Made by a program: the position numbers and the translations under genes. Below the pieces are notes generated by a model, which was given only the letters and a program-made list of their open reading frames with translations, made no database searches and was not told where the DNA came from. Shown in pieces: positions 24,501 to 35,409 of a stretch of 64,000 bases of DNA. The DNA is from Primula veris (Eukaryota > Streptophyta > Magnoliopsida > Ericales > Primulaceae), in assembly GCA_963682055.1 (NCBI GenBank), contig OY821751.1, positions 5,394,001 to 5,458,000 of the forward strand, read 5' to 3'. The first letter of the stretch is position 1. The number at the start of each line of letters is the position of its first letter.

Positions 24501-25690
24501 AAAAACTGAGTATGCAGCCATGAATGTGGTCACAATTTTATCTCTATGGGGATTTAGACAAAGCGATACAGATGAAGGTCCCTGTTTGACTTCATAATGC
24601 TTGAATCAAGTAGTTCCTGACCACGGAACACGATCTCAATTAAATGAGACGTTCACTATATGGATTAATATAATCCGAGCGGATGTGGTATACCCGCTTA
24701 AGTTAGTACTTGATTAACTTGGGATACTTGAACAAGTATTATGCCCTTGCGTGTTTTATTACGCGATCCATTTTTGGATTTGCCTTCGAGATGAAGGATT
24801 TTGGGAAGACACGGTAGTGACTCAACCTGATGATTGAGTCCCGTAAATATTGAATCTAAGTCCATGATTCAGACTACACCCAGAAGGTGTTATGACGTTT
24901 TAGTCATCATGACGCTAAGTCGTCAGATTCTCACATGATCGTTCGATCACTAGACATTGATATGGACCCAGTCCGTCCCTGATGAGATGATGAAGAGATA
25001 TTGAACAATAATGTTCATATCTACGTACAATAAGCGCATCATTGTACTTGGTTTAATGTGCTAGGACGAACATCTCGTCTGTTGTGAATGGTATAGCTCG
25101 ACACAACATCGCGCTAACACGTTGCCATCGAAATGGCACTAAAGACACATTCCCTTACCTTATGGTAATTTTGGAAGTGGGCTAGTTTATCCCATTTGCG
25201 TCATCGAGTGTACCTACCCCCTTCGGTACTCGAATTAACGCAACCCTTTTTCGGTTATACCGATGCCTGTTACTTATCAGACCCGCATAAGGGATATTCC
25301 TAACATGGTATGTCTTTACCATTAGGAATAAGGCGACATCTTGGAGGTTTTGGAATGACTCCAAGTGAATCACTCTGATCTATTCGTGCTCTATGAGACG
25401 ACTAGAGAGTGTATATGGCTTCGAGCTAGTATTAGTCATATTTGAATTACATATGTTCTGTCTCACGATCCAGATAAAACACTTGTCATAGAAGACAACT
25501 TGTTGTTATTGATCAAGAGAGACATGACTACATTATGCTATTTAGCATTTCTTGCCGAAATTAATCTTCACAAATGAAGTTTAAGAGCATCCAGTTGAAT
25601 GCTCGTTCTATTCCACGTTAGATTTTCTTGCATCCAGTCGTATGTTAGTAAATGAGGCATCCAGTCGAATGCTCGTACTCTTTCTTGGAA
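21545..25690 (+). pseudogene. Fossil Copia gag-pol of copy 2
   Basis: It has the same domain order and mostly the same lesions as copy 1. Gag is at about 21556-21730, the integrase at about 22980-23465 and the linker with MPDAFND at 23787-23972. Reverse transcriptase pieces lie at about 24245-24830, including the same stop right after the FEMKDFGKTR-type string. The RNase H piece lies at about 25245-25300. Extra private substitutions are scattered through it. It is not translatable. Confidence 0.82.
22699..22728 (+). repeat. Perfect 11-bp hairpin with loop CCTGTCGT
   Basis: Arms TTATCATTTCG and CGAAATGATAA are perfectly complementary around CCTGTCGT. Copy 3 has the same hairpin intact at 36576-36605. 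In copy 1 the matching site (about 8240-8266) has lost part of the pairing. Confidence 0.85.
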
Positions 25691-25826
25691 TATGAAATCT
25701 TTGCACCCAGTTGTGTGCAAGTGAGGGGGAGCATCCAGGTGAATGCTTATTGCACTAATTACTACTTAGTCGAAATCTTCGCACCCTGTCGTGTGCAAGT
25801 GAGGGGGAGCATCCAGTCGCATGCTC
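25584..25826 (+). repeat. 3' hairpin array with constant loops, copy 2
   Basis: The array corresponds to 11011-11252. Loops include CCAGTTGA, CCAGTCGA, CCTGTCGT and CCAGTCGC. In the last hairpin (25807-25826) the loop's final base has changed while the GAGCAT/ATGCTC arms remain paired. Confidence 0.8.
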
Positions 25827-26333
25827 GTGTACTCTTTTTGTCCTTAGACCAAGGTTTTTTCCCACTGGGTTTTCCTTGGCAAGGTTTTTAGCGAGACACG
25901 TTCCCATCATACCTCACTTAAGATTGCCGAAATTAGGGGGAGTATCGTGTTGTATACTTCTTACCACTGTGTACTCTTTTGTCCTTCGACTAGAGATTTT
26001 TTCCCACTGGGTTTACTCTAGCAAGGTTTTGATGAGGCAGCTGTTTTGTGGTTGATCCCTACTACTACCATTGTTGCACTCTTTTTCCTTCGATCAGAGA
26101 TTTTCCCATTGGGTTTGCTCTGACAAGGTTTTGATGAGGCACACTGTTTTGTGGTTAGTTAATTACATGGAATTTCGGCCTATATCATTCGGCTACACAG
26201 TTTCTCCTAGGTACCGGTTTTGTCCCACACTGGCTTTTCCGTCCCTAAGGTTTTTATGTGTTTAGCATTGCGAATGAACTCGACTCAGATCGACTGCATG
26301 AAGACGAAGAATTCAAGACGTCCAAATGGGGAG

Positions 26334-26547
26334 TGTTGTAGGTTATTATTGGACTATTGGGCCTTACTCATAGTGGGCCTAAGTTGGGCTTTCTAGCTTG
26401 TATAACCCTAACCTCTAGTATATAAAGAAGGTTAGGGTCTCCTTGTATTGATACATTCTGATTAATAAAGACCTACTGTTCCCTCTCTCTATGTTCTCTC
26501 TATGTCTCCTATATAATATATATACTGAGCTAATAAAACTCACAACA
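26334..26547 (+). repeat. Right LTR of copy 2
   Basis: It is identical to 19516-19729 over 214 bp and is followed by the target duplication ATAAT. Confidence 0.95.
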
Positions 26548-27029
26548 ATAATTATAATATAGATTTATAGTTTTGAATATATGAAACTATTAAAATAAAC
26601 AATATACTTAAATTAAAAAATTATATTGTTATTTTCAAGAAAGATAATATTATTTTCTGATTATAAAAATTATAATGATAATATATCTCATTTAGTATAA
26701 TAATTGTTGTTTGTGTAAATAAAATTAAATACTAAAAGAATATGATAAAAAACGTATCAATTTTTTTATCTACTCCATTATTTGTAGTTTCACACTATTT
26801 TTTCTACTACATGTTAATTTCTTTTTTCATTTATTAGTAATATTATTTTAAACTAGAATTATGTTTCATGTTAATAAAATGTTTAGATTTCTAAAATGAA
26901 AATTGTTAATAAAAAATGACGTCGTCGTAAAATAAAAAAATATGTCGGGAGATTCGGGATAAACATATCCCGACCGTACAGGATTCCGAAACTTCGGGTT
27001 CCGAAAAAGTGAAGGTGGTAGCCGGTAAG

Positions 27030-28110
27030 AGGATCTCCATCAATGACTTAAGAATACAAACTGGTATCAGATTATAGTAAAATGTTTTAGTTTCAGAAAA
27101 AAATAGTTCATGGCTTTACATTTCTAATTTTCCAAGGATTAAACGTAAATGGAAGAAATTAGCTTTCAAAGTGGTCAATAAATAATAATCCGTTCCAAAC
27201 ACTTGCATTTAGCAAACTTACTTCGGAATATATGTAACTATTTCATCAGTATCTATCTTTTCTAACTTAATGTTATGTAGCATTTGTACAAGAAATGAAG
27301 AAAATACTTATATGAGTAATTCTGTCTTTCACTCCTATTTGATAGTTTTACACAAGTGCAGATTCAGGACCTAAAAGCACCGTATATCCTTCCGTTCCAT
27401 TTTGATCCGTATGGTAAGCCAAAGAACCAAACAAGCCTAGTTATCTGCTCGAAAAGATGTGCATACTTATTAAACATGCATAGAAACTGAATGGGGATGT
27501 GGAGCTACAAGTGAACCAACAATTTCGGCAAAACAATACTGGTAGTTAACCAATACTGATGAAAATAAAATATTTTTGCATATGAAGTTCGTGATAGCGT
27601 TCTTGACAACATAAATAGAGCTAACGCAATTGACATCCTTTTGAAACATAAATTTCAAAAGAACCCCGAGTATCCATTATCAATTACAAACCTATTACAG
27701 AGTCAATTATGTCGTTCAAATTTTAAATTCACAAATTGTGGATTTGCCCGAATAATTTTGAGAATTTATTGGCTTCATTAGAAAACTAGTGTCATGAATC
27801 TCTTAAAACTGAATACTCTATTCACAAGAACGGGAAAAACAACGGGAACCCAATTAAGTCCAGACTTGTTCCAAGTATAATACACAATGGATTTGGAAGA
27901 AATTTAAGTGGAAGATTGAAAATGCTGAAATCGACAAATCAGTAATTTTTATGCAATGAGTTTTTCATTAAAGTACAGTCATGGGGGACCATCAAAAATT
28001 AATTTGCTCCCCGAAAGATGGAACTTTTTCATGAAGAAAATGGACAAATAAAATTGAGAACAACCCAACAATTTTAATGGTTTTCGTTTTCAATTTTCTG
28101 TTTTCCTGGT
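27030..28110. other. Intergenic 3' flank of the nucleoside hydrolase gene
   Basis: AT-rich, no gene recognised. Because the adjacent gene runs on the minus strand, the part nearest 28110 should include its 3' untranslated region and polyadenylation site. Confidence 0.5.
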
Positions 28111-31100
28111 TTATGGTTTCATCAACAATTCCTTTATATATTTGAGAACTTCATCTACATTCACTGTCCAAGCAACTGAAACGGGGGAATAGCCTGTCCA
28201 CGGGTTGTTCGAGTTCCATCTGCATTGCGTTGTCATATTTAGTGGGAAAAAACCAAGTATAACAGTTAAATTAAGGAAACAATAATATTCGACATACTTT
28301 TTTAGTCCTTGGTCCATAAGTGTATGCCCTACACATATCCCTTGGGTCTCAACTCGAACAACTCCTTCCTTGTATGTAAATAAATCTGGCCGAACTAGTG
28401 CAACAAAGCTGACCGGATCATGAAGGAAAATGCCTGCATTTTTTGTTACCTTTGTGGTTAACATTGTTTGGCTTAGAACAAAAATGTTTTTTACTAATTT
28501 CTTAAATTGAGCTTGAATTTATATATACCATGAACTCCATCAGATGCAACATGCCAATCTCTGTAAAATTTGCACATATCACATAGTATCTGAGCGTGTC
28601 TTCCTTTAGAGAGCCTCAATCCATCAAGATCCGCATCTGAGAATGAAGTGTTTGTTAGCATATATTTATTCAAAAAAGAGAGAAAAAGAAAAGAGATAAG
28701 GGAGGGTTTGGATTTTGAAGTACCTGTGAGTTGTACTTGCGTTGTTATATTTATGCCAACAACAACAATATTTGCCCCTGATGTGAACACCACATCGGCC
28801 GCTTCTGGGTCCCCATATATCTGTATGCCATAATAACAATAATGTGCTCTTAGATCTACGCTTAAACTAAGTTTGATTGGCATACCACATACATTAACGG
28901 ATCGATAGTACTACAGGTATTTTTGTGCCAGCAATTCCAATAATCTAAAGGTGGAAAAAACTTTGTTCCTTTTACCACATTCATGGCTTGTTTGGCTGTC
29001 TCATATTTTTATAAATGTGATTACTTGAGGCTGAGAATAAGCTGCCAGCTGAATTTTTTTAGTCTTTCTAGACCAGGAATACAAAATAATTTGGCTTTTA
29101 AGCTAGTCAACCAATGCAAACAACTTATAAGCAAGGAACAGATTGGCTGGGCATAAAAGCTGTAATTAGAGAACCTAAAGTCGGAATAGGTAGAACTACA
29201 TTAGTTACTACTCACAAAAAGAGTTAATGCCAGAGAACAAAGTTTCTGATTTTTGCAACCATCCCATGGGATCAAGTTAAAGAATAAAGCTGATTCTACA
29301 AAAAAAGTAATATTTCACAAATTTCTTGTTTAATTTGTAGCTCTTTTGTGTAATATTAGCTGATCTATGCTTCTTAGATTCTATTATTCAGAAAAAGAAG
29401 GGGCGACGAGTCTACTGCTTCTAGAATATGACTGTTCACTACGATAGAAAAACTATTTAAGTTCAAATACCAGCTAAGAAATCACTTACATTTGCCTCAG
29501 CAGCGGGGTTAACGTTCCCTAAAGCAAAGAAAGATCCACCAAGCACCACCACTTTTTTTACCTTCTTTGCAAATGTTGAGTCTCTTTTAACAGCCTGTTC
29601 AGATAAATCGATAAACCTTAATTTAAATAACAAATTTTAAACAGAAGACAGATTTGATAAAATGACACAGGAGTAAAAAACTGATACTCACGTGAGCCAC
29701 ATTAGTCAATGGGCCCAATGCTAATACAGATACTTCACCGGGGTATTCAGAAACCATATCAACCAAAAATTCAGATGCTGTTTTTTCGATTTTCTTGGAT
29801 TTTGGGGAAGGTAAAAATAAATTTCCCAATCCATCTGTACCATGAACAAAATCGGCAACACGGGGCCTTCCTCCCTGCCATAATTCAATTAAAATTTATG
29901 AAAACGCAGAAAAAATTGATAAGGCGCAATTAAGAAGGTAACAAGCAAATGAAAAGGAGGCAATGTAATTTATAGATACGTAACAAGGGGGGAGGGGAGG
30001 GAGGAGGGGATATGAATATAGCTACCTTTAAAGGCTCAGGACTACCCTCTGCTACTGGAAGATCCGGACGTCCAGCGATCTCACACTATCCTTTTGAACA
30101 CGAGTAAATAAAGATATAGTAAAAGATCATGAACATTATAGTTATGGGGAATACATATTTTTATAAGTATTAAATTACTAAATAGGAAAATGCACCAGAA
30201 GCAATGCATTGCGAGTGGCATCTTCAGTTGAAACATTGCCAAATACTGTGGTTAGCCCTAAAATATCTAGCTGAGAACTCTGAAAAGCCATAAAGATCGC
30301 CATGCTATCATCTGCAAAATAAAATTTCTTATGTTATTCGCACAAAAGACACAAAAAATACTTGTAAAAAACTATATATGAACAAGGAGCCATAGCACAT
30401 GATGGTAATTTTAAAACCTATAGAATGAACTGACAAAATTACAATTTAGGAACCAATCATCAACACTCTAACATGCAGATCAACTTGTGAACCTCAACAA
30501 GTACTTAGGGAATCAGAGAAAGTATAATTTTCCAAAAACAGTGAATATGATTTGTCTAAAAAGAAAATCAATTCTTTAAATTTCACTAGTTGGTTGCTTT
30601 TATGTCTCTAATTCTATGTTCTACTCCTTCATTCGTTACCTCTATAAAATACGGGAATTTCTATTGATTAGGTTGCTTAAAGTTTTGAGGAAGAAAAAAT
30701 GAAAATATTTAGAGGAAAGGAAACCCAGAATAATTTAAACAAAAAAAAAGACATCTGGTCTAACAATTGAATATTCTTTTCGAGGAGAACAAGTAAATGT
30801 ATTCATATGCCAATTTAAAAGAAAATTAAGAAAATGCTTCTAATCCACTCAAACAAATACAATGTATTTAAACAGGACTAGGAGCACTTGAACATCAAAG
30901 CACAACACTATCCAAAAACCAGAACAGGAATATTCCTCAAACAATCAAATGTGGGGCTTGTTTTGTTGTGTCTTTTAAGCTTAACCTTTTATTTTTCTTT
31001 AAAAGCTGACATGCATCTGGCTTCATTCTTTTCAGCCATTTTTTTTTTCTTTTCCAAGCTAATTTTTGTATGGGTTAATGTTCATCAACTCAATAATTCT

Positions 31101-33235
31101 AGCTTTTGCATGCCTAGAAAGCCGATAAAAAAAAGCTCTAGATTTTAAGATATCTCCCTCTACTTCCAAGCCCTAGCTTGGGGAGTTGCTCTATACTACT
31201 TTCCAGGGTCCATCACATCCATATATATTATATTCCTTACTCTCTCTTTCTTAGTTTGTACTGTGTGCATATTCAAAGTTCTCAAGTAGATTTGTGTAGG
31301 AGATGATTAATTATAGGAAGTTCATTTCTTAAAAGAATTCAATGTACTTCCCGAACTTCGGATCAGGACAAGGCAGCTACACCTGCTTGGAATACTGTGG
31401 TTCAGATGCGACCTTATATGAACGCATCGGTTGATGTTGGTCATAAAATAGAACTCAGTAAGTTTAATCTCTTCTGTCGTCTCCACATAAAATAGAACTC
31501 ACTAGTGGATCTTATTATTCTGGAGACAGCTTTTGTTAATGTCACCGCGTGGCTCCAACCAAACAAGACCTTTCTTCAGAAAGGAAGTTTGGTTGCAGCT
31601 GCTTTGTTAAAAAGATAAAAATACAGGTCCATCCGGCTTAAAGTTTCTAGCTTAATAAGACCATAAAACAACAAAAGCTCAGCTATTAGGCTGGTGTACC
31701 AAATGTAGTCTACTTTTAAAGCTTTAAAGCACATAAGAGCAAAAACACTGAGTTTTTAAGTTGTAACCAGATAAGGCCAAAATGCAGTAAAAGCTACTAC
31801 TACCTTTTTTTCTGATTGAAAAGCTACTAAAACTAAACAAACCATGATACTACAAACTAACAACTAGATGAGGGACTCACATGTAGAAAATTCTGGTTCT
31901 TCATTAGTACACTGATTTGAGTGGAACTCACTTTCTAAAAGGCACTTTCTCAAAAAAAAAAAAAAAAAGGAAACTTCCTAAAAGACCAAAAAACCCATAC
32001 ATATATTCCTGAATCTTTCTTAGGTTCCATACTATTTTTATTATGAATATCAATAAAGGTCTCAAGAATATTCATCTAGAGATTAAAATTCTTAAAAGGA
32101 ATGTCAATCTAATTTGCTAGAATTTTGAATTTTCAATAAGTATCTACTTGGAGCATTGTACTTTTGGTGTAATAATATTATTTACTGTGTTACCTATGTT
32201 TGAATAGTACAGAGCACTCAATAAATTTTAATTTTAATCACTTCCTTCATCTCCATAAGCAGTGTCATAACAAGTAATTATTCTAGATGGTACTGAAATT
32301 CATACATAGTTAAAACATAAATATTTTTATACATAATTATTCTAGATAGTGCTGAAATAGTGAAATTCATACATAAAGTGTTACTCCTCTAACTTATAAT
32401 TTTTTGTTTATTCATTAGGTGTAAGACTAATTTAAACATAAATATTACTAGGTTGCAACCAAACAAACCCTTAAATTAACAAGTAAAAGTTACCTTTTTT
32501 TCTGCTTAAAAAGCTAATCCAGCTAAACAAACACTCTACTTAATTTAACAATCTCACAAATTCAAGATCAAAATTTTGATTGCACATTCATAAATATTAC
32601 TCGCTAATTCCACATACTATTTCACTAAAATAGTAGCTCACTTTTTAAAAATGTCACCTTTTCTCTAAAAACACAAATTTTACAGCAATAATTACAACAA
32701 AAAAAAACAGGGAAAAAATGTAGAGTTGAATTTTCCTGCAAAGGTCTAACAAATCGGGACTATTCGGTGTGAGACTACATTATACATCAAATTTAAACTT
32801 AAAATAAAAATAATAATTCCATTTTGATTAAAATCGACGAAAACTAATATTTTTTTTCTATGAACATTGATTAAAAACTCTAATAAAATAACGCTCACCA
32901 TCCTTTATTATGACAAAAAAAAGGTAAGCCTTAAATTCTTAAATTCACAAAAGCTAGAATCTTTTTGGCTTAGTTAAATTATGGTTAGTTAAAACAATTC
33001 ATTTAAAAAAAAAAGTTACTATGATGGGTTTTTGTTTTTCATTTTTCTCTTAGTTAAATTATTGAGCTACTACTATAGCTTATCAAACACTACAAAATAT
33101 ATAAAATGTAAAAACAAAATTAAATAGAAAATTAAATTAAAAAAAAAAAGGGGAATTAAGAAAATTACCAATACCAGGATCGGTATCGATGATGATTTTG
33201 TCACGTTTCTCTCCGTTGACCTCTGAATTCAACAT
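28111..33235 (-). CDS. URH: Ribonucleoside hydrolase (uridine/inosine type), nine exons
   Basis: Nucleoside hydrolases split the N-glycosidic bond of ribonucleosides to a base and ribose, for salvage or breakdown. Exons on the minus strand are 33235-33169, 30311-30196, 30085-30026, 29874-29692, 29594-29490, 28820-28724, 28636-28529, 28433-28298 and 28219-28111. All boundaries have GT/AG and consistent phase, giving 326 residues, near the usual plant length. The calcium-binding DTDPGIDD motif is at residues 17-24 and spans the exon 1/2 junction. Other family strings are FGNV, GGRPRVADFVHGTDGLGN, ALGPLTN, GNVNPAAEANIYGDPEAAD and FLHDP with the active-site HD at 250-251. No signal peptide is seen, so a cytosolic location is likely. 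Intron 1 is about 2.86 kb. A retrotransposon sits 190 bp upstream of the ATG. URH1 versus URH2 is not decided; the resemblance seems closer to the URH2 side. Confidence 0.9.
30312..33168 (-). other. Large first intron of the nucleoside hydrolase gene
   Basis: About 2.86 kb of AT-rich sequence with no coding exon that I can join in frame. It includes an A16 run near 31951 and several short ORFs without family resemblance. A stretch at about 31330-31430 is less AT-rich than its surroundings, but I recognise nothing in it. Confidence 0.5.
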
Positions 33236-33419
33236 GATTCCGATTTATTTATATATATTTATATTTATATATATATATATATATATATGTACGTATATAT
33301 ACAGATGGGATTATATGGTGAGAGAAGAGATTATCTCTCTCTCTCTCTCTCTCTCTCTGATTATTTGTTTATGTAAGTAAATTAAGGCTATTTTTTGCCT
33401 TTATCCTCTAAAAACTATT
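33236..33419 (-). promoter_or_regulatory. Remaining 5' flank of the nucleoside hydrolase gene
   Basis: Only 184 bp separate the ATG from the retrotransposon. This flank holds a TA-rich microsatellite (about 33247-33302) and a CT repeat at about 33332-33359, which is GA on the gene's strand and is a common plant 5' UTR feature. Any promoter element farther upstream is now separated from the gene by 7 kb of retrotransposon. Confidence 0.45.
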
Positions 33420-33424
33420 ACTCC

Positions 33425-33635
33425 TGTTGTAAGATTATTGGACTCTTGGGCTTTTACTTATTGGACCCAGGTGGGCTTATAACCCTATCTCTCTATCTAT
33501 ATAAAGAGGGCTAGGGGTCTTGTATTTGATCATTCATTCATATACATTCTGATTAATAAAGACCTACTGTCCTCTCTCTCTATATCTATACATATCTCTA
33601 TATATATCTATAACGAGCTAATATGTCACACAACA
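33425..33635 (+). repeat. Left LTR of copy 3
   Basis: It starts TGTTGTAAGA and ends GTCACACAACA. It contains a TATA-like tatctatataaagagg segment. Its U3-like first half is diverged from the other copies, while the aataaagacctactg and ctataacgagctaatatg segments are shared. This is the LTR nearest the nucleoside hydrolase gene. Confidence 0.95.
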
Positions 33636-35409
33636 CGTTATCAGTACTTTGCTCGCGGAGAATAGGATATACGCTCGCGGATATTGGAATATCATGGTTT
33701 AATCTCGAATATTGGATTATAAACATATGGACAAACTTTGAAGTTTTAGTTATATCGGACTTCCGCAACATACCCGGAATACGGTATAAAAATAACTTTA
33801 CCTTTTGCAAGAAAATATGAAATTGCATGTGAAATCTATACTGTATATCGAAGTTCCAGTAACATTTAAGAAAATAGTTTAATGTTTTTATATTGCCTTG
33901 TATCATCAGGACCACACTATTGCCCATATATTTAATTATACACATGCTAAATTATACAAACTGTGCCCATATGAACTGTTACTATTGCATGTAATCTTGC
34001 TTTGTTATTAGACGTAACAAGTAATTGATATTTACACCTTGTTAGTATATAATTGCTTAGATATTGCATGTCTAAAACGGGTATAATTGCTTAGATATTG
34101 CATGTCTAAAACCTGTAGTAGCGAATCTGTAATGTTCAGAAGTTATAGGACCTAACTGAAACACTCCAGAAATTCTGGACTGCATGTGTAATACCTCTGT
34201 AAAATGAATATAGTTTGCTGTAATTACACGGATAGTCCCTGTAGTATATTACATGTATAAAAACAGTATATATGTGTTATAAAAGTCAATATTCGGTCTA
34301 AATATTCACCCACATGCATATATATATTTATTAAAAAGGCAAGTGAATAAAAATTGCATGTTAATTGAATAAATTGATATGTTTCCATGTAATTTTAACC
34401 TTTTGCATGTTAAAATATTTTTTTACCATATATAGAATTGATTGGTAATTAAAAATATATTGCTTGCTTGCATGTTAAAACTACCATGTATAGAATTACT
34501 TATATGGCAATAAACCGTAGATAATTGATTGATATCTTATTAGTATAATCAACATATCTTTTGATATTACCATAGATATAAATATACCATATGGCAGTTA
34601 ATTAATTTGATTTGATTTGGTATGATATAATTTGTGTGATTGATAATCCTGAATTGATTTAGTTTATCACCAAATCTACTGCATGATTAGATATATATCA
34701 TGAATATATTTTATACTGCCTTGTATATATGTGGTTATCTAGAAAAGATATACCTGTTATTTATTGCCATGAATGGTAGAATTGCGAAATCATATATATT
34801 CACATTTAAGTTGGAAAAATTATGAACCTTCCCTAAATAGGCTCACCTATTTGGATACGATGTCTAGGAAAGATATAGGCGGAAGTCGATATCCTAATGA
34901 GGTCGGGTTTTAAGTGGCATTCGTGCCCTCCACCCTCACCGTCTTTCCTGGTCGTTTTTCAAGTAGAGCTACCGAAAGGGGTTGACTAAATAATAATTTC
35001 CCCGAGTGTGTTTATATAGTGATGTATGTTTCGCCGAATTGGTGTTTCAGTATCGACCCGTCGTTCGATCAATGAGAACCGATTCACATGAGAAGCACAA
35101 CTAATGTTTTCGAACCTGTCGTTTCGAAAAAACGTTTATGCTTGTGCAAACCATAAACATATAAACCAGTCGTTTTATATGATAAATAATCCAGAACTCC
35201 CAACACAGGTTGGATGCCATCTATGATGAGAAAAATCGCAAAACATACTTGCGAAATGACTGTTTAGACATTGATGTTATTCCGTTACCACATGTTAGTC
35301 ACCCTGATGTGTGAAAATGTGATGCCCAAATTTTTTTTTGGATGCCATCCTTGATGAGTAAAACACGAGTTTGTTGTTACCATCAGGATGAATGCTAATG
35401 CGTTGATTT

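Larger units (their letters stand above)
19516..26547 (+). mobile_element. Copia-type LTR retrotransposon copy 2, defective, recently inserted
   Basis: The LTRs (19516-19729 and 26334-26547, each 214 bp) are identical to each other and flanked by ATAAT (19511-19515 and 26548-26552). The interior is colinear with copies 1 and 3 and carries the same broken gag-pol relic. It keeps the roughly 106 bp that copy 1 lost (about 24341-24446). Its purine tract reads aaatggggag, one base changed from the other copies. Its leader contains a 52-bp tandem duplication (about 20673-20776) around gttagaatctttatggattg. The LTRs are close to those of copy 1, whereas the leader is closer to that of copy 3. Confidence 0.93.
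19222..27012. mobile_element. Older hAT-like element split by retrotransposon copy 2
   Basis: The left part (19222-19515) begins tagggctggg and is rich in cccga and atcggg words. The right part (26553-27012) ends with similar words in inverse orientation (tcgggttccgaaaaag). The two ends look like imperfect terminal inverted repeats of a non-autonomous element of about 0.75 kb. Copy 2 sits inside it (TSD at 19511-19515 and 26548-26552). No transposase is visible. Confidence 0.4.

Noticed and set aside
33189..33380. 63-codon plus-strand open frame
   Set aside because: It runs through a TA-rich microsatellite and a CT microsatellite and overlaps exon 1 of the nucleoside hydrolase on the other strand.
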